A stretch of DNA of 45,116 nucleotides from an uncultured Rhodospirillales bacterium (GTDB lineage Bacteria > Pseudomonadota > Alphaproteobacteria > Azospirillales > Azospirillaceae): positions 1 to 45,116 of the forward strand of contig CAIYNU010000027.1 in assembly GCA_903927615.1 (NCBI GenBank), given 5' to 3'. Each line of letters starts with the position of its first letter. The first letter of the stretch is position 1. Shown in pieces: positions 17,888-25,720 of this stretch. A program made the position numbers and the translations under genes. The notes beneath the pieces are model-generated. The model did no database searches, was not told the DNA's origin, and worked only from the letters and a program-made list of their open reading frames with translations.

Positions 17888-19840
17888 TTATATCGCCGTC
17901 CGCAGGCTCCGGGCCATATCGAAGACCTGGGCAATAAAGGCGTTGGCGGCCTGATTCCGTCGCCGGGTCAGGTCGAGAATCTCGCGGGCGAGTCCCGCGG
18001 TCTCTTTGGTGACGAGGGTGATGTCACCGATGGAATCGGCGACGCCCCGGGTGCCTTCGGACGCCTGACGGACATTGCGGGCGATGTCACTGGTGGCGAC
18101 CGCCTGTTCGTTCACCGCGGCGGCGATGGTGGCGGCGATGTCTTGCAGTTCGGCGATGCGCGCATTGATGCCATTGATCGCCTGGACCGCCTGCTGGGTT
18201 GCGGTCTGAACCGCCGTCACCTGCTGCGTGATTTCATCGGTGGCTCGGGCGGTCTGGTTGGCAAGGTTCTTGACTTCGCCCGCCACCACCGCAAAGCCTT
18301 TTCCGGCGTCGCCGGCGCGGGCGGCTTCGATGGTCGCGTTCAGCGCCAGCAGATTGGTTTGACTGGCCACGTCGCTGATCAGTTTGACCACCTCGCCGAT
18401 CCGGGAGGAGCTTTCGGACAGCGAGCGCACCGTGACCTCGGTTTGTTTGGCTTGGTTGGCGGCCAGTTCCGCCGTGCGGGTGGACTGCTCGACCTGCCGG
18501 CCGATATCGTGGATGGATTGGGCCAACTGTCCGGCGGCGGCAGCCACCGTCTCGACATTGGCCGAGGCCTGTTCGGTGGCGGCCCCCATGGCCATGGTCC
18601 GCTTCTCGGTTTGCTCGGCACTGGTGGACAGGGATTGGGCCATGGCGCTGAACTGTTGGCCCGTGGTCTCCACGATCTGTTTCAACCGGTTGGTTTCACG
18701 CTCCAGCTCCTCGCTGACGCCTTGCAGCAGGGTGCTGCGCTGGCCTTCGAACTCGGCCTTGGTGCGCTCCTGCTCCTGGGTCAAATGGTCGGCGCGGATC
18801 ATATTCTCTTCGAAGATCAGGATGGCTCGGGCCATCCGGCCGATCTCGTCGGTGCGCCCGGCCCCGGGGACCACCACCGAATGATCGCCGTCGGCCAGCC
18901 GGGTCATCGCTTCGATCATCGCCTCGACCGGCCACACGATCCCCTTGGCCACGGTTCGCCCGCCGAGAACACAGACCGCCAGGAACAGCAGGAACGCGAT
19001 GCCGAGCCGGGTGAACCGCTCGGTCATGAAGCCGTCGATGCGTTGGCCAAGCAACCGGTCGAGGTCGGCGGCCGTGGCGCGGTTCAGGTCCCGTAAGGCG
19101 AGCAGGGCGTCATGGCCCAACCGGGTCACCACCCCGGCGTCACCCTGGCCGGTCTTTTGAAGAACCGTGGCGTCGCTGGCGGTCAGCAACTTTTGCAGCA
19201 CGGCCGCGGCTGCCGCGTAATGCGACTCCAGGTGAGCCTTGACGCTGCCGTCGGTGCTGCCCTTGCTGGCATGGTCGTAGTCCGACTGAAGATTCGCCGC
19301 CGTGGTCTGGAGCCCGCCTTTTTCAATCAGATACTCGGTTTTGTCATCGGGCAGCAGGGTTTCCTTGCCCGCGATGGCGGCCGCCAGGCGGGTGATGGCA
19401 AAAACCCGGTCGATCAGGTCGGGAATATTGACCACCACCGAGTCCATGACGTAAAAGCTGTCCAGGTCCGGATCCAGAATCAAGGCGCTGGTGTCGCCGA
19501 CCTTGGAGATCAAATCGCGCAAGGCGGCGCGGGCGTCATCATCCTGGCCCAGGCTGGCAATGACCTTGCGGGAGGCGTCGGCGCTGTCCAGGCCGTTGCC
19601 AAACTCCATCTCCGTTCGTCTCAACGTCTCGGCAGGAGAAATGCTGCCGCGATCCACCCCCACCAACCCATAATGAAGGTCCCGGATCGACGAAAGATAT
19701 TGACTGCCCTGGAGTTCCAGAGCGGTCGAATCAATTGCTATGTTCTGTGTGGCGATGATTGAATAAACCAGATAGAGAACCGGCATCGTGAATAGTGCAA
19801 ATACGAGATAAAGTTTCGATCTGATCTTAAGCGTATTCAT
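17888..19840 (-). CDS. Methyl-accepting chemotaxis protein
   Basis: A 650-residue transmembrane receptor. Helix 1 is at about residues 9-30 ([18 protein letters not shown]) and helix 2 at about 280-300. Between them is a roughly 250-residue periplasmic helical sensor of unknown ligand. A HAMP domain follows at about 303-357, then the cytoplasmic signalling rod with the conserved hairpin tip ([19 protein letters not shown], about 490-510). The C-terminus SLRTAI has no CheR/CheB pentapeptide tether. It would signal to a CheA kinase that is not encoded here. GAGGGG lies about 10 nt before the ATG. The gene precedes the TPR-GT41 gene on the same strand. Confidence 0.93.
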   Translation of the reverse strand: MNTLKIRSKLYLVFALFTMPVLYLVYSIIATQNIAIDSTALELQGSQYLSSIRDLHYGLVGVDRGSISPAETLRRTEMEFGNGLDSADASRKVIASLGQDDDARAALRDLISKVGDTSALILDPDLDSFYVMDSVVVNIPDLIDRVFAITRLAAAIAGKETLLPDDKTEYLIEKGGLQTTAANLQSDYDHASKGSTDGSVKAHLESHYAAAAAVLQKLLTASDATVLQKTGQGDAGVVTRLGHDALLALRDLNRATAADLDRLLGQRIDGFMTERFTRLGIAFLLFLAVCVLGGRTVAKGIVWPVEAMIEAMTRLADGDHSVVVPGAGRTDEIGRMARAILIFEENMIRADHLTQEQERTKAEFEGQRSTLLQGVSEELERETNRLKQIVETTGQQFSAMAQSLSTSAEQTEKRTMAMGAATEQASANVETVAAAAGQLAQSIHDIGRQVEQSTRTAELAANQAKQTEVTVRSLSESSSRIGEVVKLISDVASQTNLLALNATIEAARAGDAGKGFAVVAGEVKNLANQTARATDEITQQVTAVQTATQQAVQAINGINARIAELQDIAATIAAAVNEQAVATSDIARNVRQASEGTRGVADSIGDITLVTKETAGLAREILDLTRRRNQAANAFIAQVFDMARSLRTAI

Positions 19841-20462
19841 TGTTTTATCCCCTCAGATCCGCACCATTGGCAAGGGATGATATAGCATTATGGAATAAAA
19901 AGGCAAATGAATATAAAATAAACGAATATAAAAAGGTATGCCTCGGTTAATCTTTCAATATCATACTATTCAGTGAATTCTAGTGAAATCGTGTTGCCGG
20001 TTATCGGTCGCCGCAGGGATCGGGATGCCCGCCGATCCGGAAGCACTCGTTCACCGTTGTTTCAAGCCGAACATCGTACGGCCATCCGTCGGTACTCTGC
20101 CCTGACCACATCGCGGCAGAGACATCGTGCGCATCCCCGGGCCAATCAAGGTGGCGGTCAAGTTTAGGCTCTGCAAGCCGGTTGCGAGCCGTCCCGGCTC
20201 CCGTGTTGCGGACATCCACCGGAACTAAAAATAGTAGGCGTGCCAAGCCGCCTTCCCCAGCGATTCGCCTTTCCGATCTAACGCTATTGCCAGGAGCCAA
20301 TCGGTTTGACCAAGCCTGTTGCTCCGATTGTGCCGTTAAATAAATCTTCTTAAAAATCCAGATTGACCGCACTCGTATGATGCTCTATCGGTGTCTGGCC
20401 GCTGACAAAAGTGATAAACAATAGACATGCAGACGTATTCATAATCATTTTTGGGGGGTTGA
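19841..20462. other. AT-rich divergent intergenic region
   Basis: About 620 bp between the chemoreceptor (-) and the DUF2589-type cluster (+). The part next to the chemoreceptor (19870-19985) is very AT-rich and holds a possible - strand promoter, TTGCCT and TATCAT 18 bp apart. The middle (20000-20340) is GC-richer. On the - strand it has an open frame ending RIGGHPDPCGDR that may be a gene remnant, but it has no good start. The last 110 bp are AT-rich again and hold the cluster's candidate promoter. Confidence 0.4.
20363..20391 (+). promoter_or_regulatory. Candidate promoter of the DUF2589-type cluster
   Basis: TTGACC (20363-20368) and TATCGG (20386-20391) are 17 bp apart, 72 bp before the first ATG. 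The -35 element is good and the -10 element is poor. Confidence 0.3.
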
Positions 20463-20696
20463 ATGAAGCGTGATGTACAGCTTGGCGGCGCCACGTCGTG
20501 GTTGGCGGATGTGCCGTGTGCCTGTGGCGAGAAAATTCCAACGCCGCTGGCGGCGCTGTTGCAGGGTCTGCCGATAACCTGCTGGAATTGTGGGGCTCGG
20601 CTAACCGTGAAGCAGGAGGAGAGCCGCGAATCCCTTGAAGCCCTGGGTCGCTTGAATGAGCGCCTGAGCAGGATTCAGAATGACATCGCCCGATAA
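20463..20696 (+). CDS. Small zinc-ribbon-like protein (77 aa)
   Basis: I do not recognise a named family. Four cysteines, C19-x-C21 and C40-x2-C43 (VPCACGEK and ITCWNCGARL), have the spacing of a zinc ribbon. The C-terminal 30 residues (EESRESLEALGRLNERLSRI) form a likely amphipathic or coiled helix. GGGGGG lies 5 nt before the ATG. Its stop codon overlaps the next gene by 17 nt, so it is the first gene of a coupled four-gene unit. It could be a structural or RNA/DNA-binding partner of the DUF2589-like proteins. Confidence 0.7.
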   Translation: MKRDVQLGGATSWLADVPCACGEKIPTPLAALLQGLPITCWNCGARLTVKQEESRESLEALGRLNERLSRIQNDIAR

Positions 20697-21183
20697 CCCG
20701 ACGCCGGCCGAGGACTTGGCGACGGGCGCCAGCGGGCAGTCCGTTTGGCTTGACAGTTTCTTCACCGCTTTGGCCGGGTCCCTGGTATCGGCGCGAAAAG
20801 TTCTTCGTGATCAGCATGTTGCCGATGTTGTGGACCATTGGGAGCTGGTGCCGAACACCGAGGGCCTGCGCAAGGCCAAGGCAATTCGCTTGCAAGTCGT
20901 GCCTGACCAGGAAGACGGCAGGCTCGGCAAGGCCCTTGACGTGCCCACCGCCGCCCTGGTTCAGCACAATTCGCTGGTGCTCGACAGCCTGACCGTCGAT
21001 CTCGAATGCACCGTCACCGGGTTTGATGCCCACGCCCCCGGAGGAAAGGGGCGAATCGCCATCCGTCTCGACAATTCCGGCGAAGGTGGCGTTCCCATGC
21101 GTCTGAACTTGCAGTTCAAGTACACTGATGCTCCTGAAGGAGTTGCGCGGATCGGAGACTTCGCCGTTCGGTGCATGATATGA
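20680..21183 (+). CDS. Divergent DUF2589-like protein, first paralogue
   Basis: 167 residues, no signal peptide or membrane span. After an N-terminal helix (VWLDSFFTALAGSLVSARKV) comes a segment with the DUF2589 pattern: DVPTAALVQHNSLVLDSL, then a beta-type VDLECTV, and near the end FKYTDAPEGVARIGD. The same two blocks occur in the next two proteins, which is why I group them. DUF2589 has no established function. The gene starts inside the zinc-ribbon gene and ends in an ATGA overlap with the next. Confidence 0.65.
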   Translation: MTSPDNPTPAEDLATGASGQSVWLDSFFTALAGSLVSARKVLRDQHVADVVDHWELVPNTEGLRKAKAIRLQVVPDQEDGRLGKALDVPTAALVQHNSLVLDSLTVDLECTVTGFDAHAPGGKGRIAIRLDNSGEGGVPMRLNLQFKYTDAPEGVARIGDFAVRCMI

Positions 21184-21674
21184 TCGATAACTTCTTTTTC
21201 GATTGCCTGAAGGCAGCACGCCATCTGGATAACGAGATTCTCACCCTTTTTCTCGCCGCCACGACAGTGCCGGGACCCGATGGGGCGCTGCGACTGCGGG
21301 TCCGGGACGTCACCTACCCCTCGCCGCGATGCGAGGGCGCCATGACGCTGCGGATGCCGTTGGCGGCCATAACGCCGCAACCGGGGTTGGCCGTGCGGCA
21401 GTGTCGGGGATCGCTAACCCTGCGGGTTGGCCTGGGCGGCCTGGCAGGGTCGGCGCGGCCGCTTCAGGCGGCCTCGGCGCGGCCAAGACCCGGCGACCGG
21501 GAACCGCGGCTCACCATGGCTTTCGCCCTGCGTGCCGCCGATGTGCCCGAAGGGATGGCGCGAATCACCGACCGACTGGCGCAACAAATCCGACTTGATC
21601 CGTTTTCAACCGGTCGCTCACCCCAGCCGATGGCTTCTGGCGATCGACGCCTTGTTCAACCAGGAGATTCGTGA
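21180..21674 (+). CDS. Divergent DUF2589-like protein, second paralogue
   Basis: 164 residues. The N-terminus (MIDNFFFDCLKAARHLDNEI) is a helix, followed by a beta-type region with RMPLAAITPQPGLAVRQC and LTLRVGL, and a closing DVPEGMARITDRL block. These mirror the blocks of its two neighbours. The tail is Arg/Pro/Gly-rich. I chose the ATG at 21180, which overlaps the previous stop codon (ATGA), over a GTG nine bases upstream. Its stop overlaps the next start (TGATG). Family assignment is by eye and weaker than for the third paralogue. Confidence 0.6.
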   Translation: MIDNFFFDCLKAARHLDNEILTLFLAATTVPGPDGALRLRVRDVTYPSPRCEGAMTLRMPLAAITPQPGLAVRQCRGSLTLRVGLGGLAGSARPLQAASARPRPGDREPRLTMAFALRAADVPEGMARITDRLAQQIRLDPFSTGRSPQPMASGDRRLVQPGDS

Positions 21675-23008
21675 TGGAACCAGAGTCACAGAAAACGACG
21701 TCGAAGCCGTCTTCGGCCACCGACCATGACCAGGCCGCCGATGACTTTGTAAATGCGGCCGCGGCCTCCTTGGGCGCAACGGGGTCACCGCCGGTGGCCC
21801 GAGACCCGGATCAGAAGGAGAAAGAGGAAGTCGAGAAAGCCTCTGCGAGGGTAAAGGATGCGGTTAAAGCCCTTTCCGACATTCTCCGGGATTTGCCCGA
21901 GAGGTTGAAGCCGACGACCTATTCCTCCATCGCTCAAGAGATGGAGGATGTACAAAACGAAGCATCCAAGGCCGCCACCAAGCTGGCGGGCAAGAGCGTG
22001 CGGTCGCTGAAGCCGGCAATCGACGAGTTGAGTACGGCACTGACGGAGATCATGCACGACAAGGCCGTGCTTCCGGCCCCCTTCCTGGCAAGCCTTCAGT
22101 CTGTTGTCACTAGTCTTGAGCCCTTGCGCCAACAATGGAACACGCTTCCCCCGTACCCCGTAACAGGCGCGCTGGCTCATGTGAGGCAGGCCATCGCCAA
22201 TCTCAGCGCCATCAATGTCGAGCAATTCCCGACGATGATCGCCAGCATGGCGACAACTCTGACCAGCAACCTGGCCTTGTTGCAAAATGAACTCGATCAA
22301 TTGCCGCAAGATATGGAACAACCAGCGAAGAAGATCAATCAACAATATGGATCGTCCGCCAACGCTCCGGGTGACGGGGCGATGGCACGGGCAGGCGCGG
22401 ATCGCGCCGGCGCGTTCGGCGCGGCCGGAGGGGCAGGCGGGGCAGGCGGTGGAGAAGAAGAGAATTTCTTTTCCAAGCTTAAGGGCGTCCCTGTTGATTA
22501 CCTGATCTCGACCCCGCTGATTGCGTCGGCACGCTCCAACATGGCGCTGGCTCAGGTTATGGTGGAGTTTATTAATCTGATCGGGTTCGATAAGGATGGC
22601 AAAACGCGTCTGGTCGAATTCGAGTTGACCCGCCCCTTTATCCCGGAGAGCGGGGTGCCGTCTGAACAGAAACTGACTGTCAAGGCGCCACTGCTCGGGC
22701 TGGTTCCGATCCCGGCACTTCTGATTCAGTCGGTCGACATCGATCTGACCGTGGAGATCGGGGACACGAATGTTCAGAAGATCGACACCACGAAAAGTGC
22801 GAAGCTTGATGTCAGCGGCGGCTGGGGGTTTGTCAGGGCCACCTTTACCGGCAGTTTGTCAAATACCGAATCCAATACGCGCACGACCAATCAGACCGCC
22901 AAATATCACGTATCCGTCAACGCACAGCAACAACCCTTGCCCGAAGGCATGAGCAAGCTGATGGATGTCATGGCAACCTGCATCGTCCCGATTCCGGCGA
23001 ATAAATAA
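21674..23008 (+). CDS. DUF2589-domain protein with long helical N-terminus
   Basis: 444 residues. Residues 1-230 are helical and Ala/Lys/Glu-rich. A flexible Gly/Ala linker (FGAAGGAGGAGGGEEE) follows. The C-terminal domain (from about residue 268) matches DUF2589: VPVDYLISTPLIASARSN, VEFINLIGF, KAPLLGLVPIPALLIQSVDI, then KYHVSVNAQQQPLPEGMSKL. It is the clearest DUF2589 member in the cluster. The N-terminal part may be a spacer or a partner-binding arm. GGAG lies 7 nt before the ATG. A strong hairpin follows the gene, so it probably ends the operon. Confidence 0.8.
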   Translation: MEPESQKTTSKPSSATDHDQAADDFVNAAAASLGATGSPPVARDPDQKEKEEVEKASARVKDAVKALSDILRDLPERLKPTTYSSIAQEMEDVQNEASKAATKLAGKSVRSLKPAIDELSTALTEIMHDKAVLPAPFLASLQSVVTSLEPLRQQWNTLPPYPVTGALAHVRQAIANLSAINVEQFPTMIASMATTLTSNLALLQNELDQLPQDMEQPAKKINQQYGSSANAPGDGAMARAGADRAGAFGAAGGAGGAGGGEEENFFSKLKGVPVDYLISTPLIASARSNMALAQVMVEFINLIGFDKDGKTRLVEFELTRPFIPESGVPSEQKLTVKAPLLGLVPIPALLIQSVDIDLTVEIGDTNVQKIDTTKSAKLDVSGGWGFVRATFTGSLSNTESNTRTTNQTAKYHVSVNAQQQPLPEGMSKLMDVMATCIVPIPANK

Positions 23009-23025
23009 AGCATGAAGCGGTCAAA

Positions 23026-23071
23026 CCCAAGGCCCGTCGGGGCTCGGTAGAACGCCCGACGGGCCATTGGG
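23026..23071 (+). terminator. Strong hairpin after the DUF2589-type cluster
   Basis: Perfect 11-nt arms GGCCCGTCGGG (23031-23041) and CCCGACGGGCC (23055-23065) are extended by CCCAA/TTGGG with one bulged base. It lies 17 nt after the stop codon. No T-run, but the stem is strong and well placed to end the transcript. Confidence 0.6.
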
Positions 23072-23148
23072 TCAGGCCGAACCTTTAAACTGGCAGGACC
23101 AACAGGCCGGCACCGGGCGTGCGCGGCGGTTGAAGTGGAGACCGGCAA

Positions 23149-24000
23149 ATGGTTGATCTAGATGATATTAACCAATTAGTCGATGATCGATCTTATACTG
23201 TAATCGGCAGCACAATTATGCTGCCAAAAATTGAAATGGAATTATTAACGGTGAAAAATGGTAAAATAGTCGCCGTAGAAGAGAACTATGGAATATCTCG
23301 AAAAAACAATCTATTTAAACTTGTGTTATACTGTGGTACACAGCACAAAGATGTGGAATTTATAGGTAAAAATAAACTATTAAGCGGTATTGGGTATATT
23401 GAAAGTATTTATCAGACGACAAATTATCGCAATATCAAAAAAGACATAAATTGGTTAAATATGTATAGCGGAAAAATAAGAACAATTTCTTTTTTAGATA
23501 GCAAAGGTGTCCTTTGTCGAAAAAAAATGGCTAGTATACCGTGCCATTATTGTGGCATCATAGTGCCGCTTAGCCACATTACCGTCGATCACAAGGCGCC
23601 TTCTCTTGAAAAGACCCCGAACCGCCGTGGTTATGCGGTCTTAAAAACGCTTCGCGCCTTAAGTAATTATTATACTGTGGCACCGGGCGAAGGAAAAAAA
23701 TCGATAATTGCACAATCAACGCTGGTAGGAATTCCCCATGACCCGCCAATGGTCCCGACCAAGATGAATCGAGTGGCCTCTACGACGCCTGGTAGCCGCG
23801 CTAACCGCGATAAAATAACAGAGAAAGGTATTTTATTTTTCAATATCGCGAACTTATACTTCGGAAATGGAAGCCGGATGTATAACTACGACCATTTTGT
23901 CCATACTTTCCTCAATCTTGCGCCGGTTTGCAGTCATTGCAACAGCTCAAAACAGGAGAATCGAGGAACGTTTATACCAAAACCATATCAATTTTATTGA
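23149..24000 (+). CDS. AT-rich HNH-type nuclease
   Basis: 283 residues. The zinc-binding HNH/McrA-like core has C132-x2-C135 (CHYCG), the catalytic-type VDHKAPS near residue 147, and C261-x2-C264 in CSHCNSSKQENR. The insert between the two halves is long (about 110 residues). The N-terminal 125 residues are Lys/Ile/Asn-rich with no recognised motif. Codons are AT-ending, sharply unlike every neighbour, which indicates recent acquisition. GGAG lies 8 nt before the ATG. It stands alone after a hairpin and carries no transposase or homing partner. It may be a defence or mobile-element nuclease; specificity unknown. Confidence 0.75.
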   Translation: MVDLDDINQLVDDRSYTVIGSTIMLPKIEMELLTVKNGKIVAVEENYGISRKNNLFKLVLYCGTQHKDVEFIGKNKLLSGIGYIESIYQTTNYRNIKKDINWLNMYSGKIRTISFLDSKGVLCRKKMASIPCHYCGIIVPLSHITVDHKAPSLEKTPNRRGYAVLKTLRALSNYYTVAPGEGKKSIIAQSTLVGIPHDPPMVPTKMNRVASTTPGSRANRDKITEKGILFFNIANLYFGNGSRMYNYDHFVHTFLNLAPVCSHCNSSKQENRGTFIPKPYQFY

Positions 24001-24376
24001 TGATGTTGCGATGACCGATCGCAAAAATAAAGTCGCATGAGGTGATTGGTATTCACCGGCGCAAAGATCTGTTCTTTGTATTTTTCTCAATAGCGGTAAT
24101 CCTGGCTACAGTGCAACCAGCCATTTGATTGCCGGCCCGGACGACTCGTCCGCATCCAAGCTCATCCGATCGAGTCCTGGCCGTCGGCAGCCTCTCGCCG
24201 GTCATTGATGGCCGCGCGGGGGGCTGCGCCCGGGACCGGAGGCATACGAAGCGGTGACCGTCGTTACAAAACCGGTGACCGTTGTTACAAGGCCGGACAT
24301 CGTGCGGCAAACCTGTCCCGGCAGGGTCCGTAAGATGATACGCTGCCCCACGACCCGATTGCCGGAGCGGCCTTGC
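24001..24376. other. Intergenic stretch upstream of the RND operon
   Basis: About 375 bp. The first 100 bp are AT-rich like the nuclease gene, then composition returns to the local GC-rich norm. It carries the tandem 18-bp repeat at 24252-24290. A longer frame for the next gene, starting at 24254, would simply translate this repeat (TVVTKPVTVVTRP) and is not favoured. Confidence 0.5.
24252..24290 (+). promoter_or_regulatory. Tandem 18-bp direct repeat, candidate operator of the RND operon
   Basis: CGGTGACCGTCGTTACAA (24252-24269) and CGGTGACCGTTGTTACAA (24273-24290) differ at one base and are spaced 21 bp, two helical turns. They lie 87-125 bp before the first RND gene. Same-face tandem sites suit an OmpR-family response regulator. 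No such regulator is encoded nearby. Confidence 0.45.
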
Positions 24377-25720
24377 ATGATGACTGACCCGATTCCCGAG
24401 AACTCCAGTGCCGGCGCTACCCCGGTTTCCGGAGCCAGGCGCGGCGGACTGCGACGGTGGTTCGGCCGGTTGGTCTGGCTGATGGTGGTGGCCCTGGTCT
24501 TGGGCGGTATTGCCTGGATCATGCTGCACCCCCGCGCCGCGCCGCCGCATGGCGGCCGGTTCGCCATGAACGGCCCGATGCCGGTGGTGGCGGTGGCGGC
24601 GGCCACCGGTGATATCGAGATCGAGCTGAAGGCATTGGGTACCGTGACGGCGTTGGCGGCGGTCACGATCAAGACTCAGATCGGCGGCAAGTTGACCCAG
24701 GTCGCCTTCACCGAAGGCCAGACCGTGCATGTCGGCGACTTTCTGGCCCAGATCGATCCCCGGCCCTATCAGTTGGCGCTGGTCCAATTCGAAGGCCAGC
24801 TTCGCCGTGATCAGGCCCTGCTGGCGGCGGCCAAGGTCGATCTGGCGCGTTACCAGAAGCTGGTGGCCCAGGATTCCATCGCCCGTCAGCAGCTCGATAC
24901 CCAGGCGGCGCTGGTTCAGCAATACGGGGGCACGGTCGAAGCCGACGGCGCCCAGGTCAATAGCGCCAAACTGAATATCGAGTATTGCCACATCGTCTCG
25001 CCGGTGACCGGGCGGGTTGGTTTGCGCCAGGTGGACCCGGGCAATTATCTACAGACCAGCGATGCCAGCGGCATCGTCGTGATCACCCAGATGCAGCCGA
25101 TTTCGGTGATCGCGGCGGTCCCCGAGGACCGGCTGCCGGATTTGTTGAAGCGGCTGCATGCCGGCGCGACGTTGCCGGTCACGGTCTATGATCGCTCGGC
25201 CAGCGTCAAACTGACCACCGGTAAGCTGACCACCTTGGATAACCAGATCGACACCACCACCGGCACGATTAAGTTGCGCGCCGAATTCGATAATCATGAC
25301 GAATCGCTGTTCCCCAATCAGTTCGTCAATATAAGGGTGCTGGTTGATACCCTTCATGGCGTCATCACCATTCCTACTGTGGCGGTCCAGCATGGTGTGG
25401 TAGAGAATTTCGTCTATATGGTGCGGGATGATAACAGCGTGGCGGTGCGGCCGATCGGCTTGGGGCCGGCTGCGGGGGATAAGGTGGCGGTTCTGTCCGG
25501 CCTGGCATCCGGCGACCGGGTGGTGATCGACGGCGCCGACAAGCTGCGCGAGGGCGCCCACGTCACCCTGCCCACCGCAGGGCCGGAGACCAAAGCCGGT
25601 TCCGGTTCCGGTCATGGGCCGGGCTCCTGGTCCGGTTCCAACCACGGTCCGGACGGGGCGCGACCCGATGACGGCACCGGTGGTGAGGAGCATCGACACC
25701 ATCACCGGACCGACCCATGA
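24377..25720 (+). CDS. mdtA: RND efflux periplasmic adaptor (MdtA-like)
   Basis: About 447 residues. An N-terminal anchor ([18 protein letters not shown], about residues 34-51) precedes a lipoyl/barrel-sandwich and hairpin region ([19 protein letters not shown], then [15 protein letters not shown]) and a beta-barrel with [16 protein letters not shown]. It bridges the inner-membrane pump and the outer-membrane channel. The C-terminal 60 residues are an unusual Gly/Ser/His/Asp-rich tail ending [13 protein letters not shown] at 24364-24367 supports the ATG at 24377. Its stop codon overlaps the next start (ATGA). Confidence 0.9.
   Translation: MMTDPIPENSSAGATPVSGARRGGLRRWFGRLVWLMVVALVLGGIAWIMLHPRAAPPHGGRFAMNGPMPVVAVAAATGDIEIELKALGTVTALAAVTIKTQIGGKLTQVAFTEGQTVHVGDFLAQIDPRPYQLALVQFEGQLRRDQALLAAAKVDLARYQKLVAQDSIARQQLDTQAALVQQYGGTVEADGAQVNSAKLNIEYCHIVSPVTGRVGLRQVDPGNYLQTSDASGIVVITQMQPISVIAAVPEDRLPDLLKRLHAGATLPVTVYDRSASVKLTTGKLTTLDNQIDTTTGTIKLRAEFDNHDESLFPNQFVNIRVLVDTLHGVITIPTVAVQHGVVENFVYMVRDDNSVAVRPIGLGPAAGDKVAVLSGLASGDRVVIDGADKLREGAHVTLPTAGPETKAGSGSGHGPGSWSGSNHGPDGARPDDGTGGEEHRHHHRTDP

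Noticed and set aside
20001-20372. A 123-codon - strand frame
   Set aside because: No ribosome site and no recognisable motif; it may be a gene remnant but cannot be supported as a gene.
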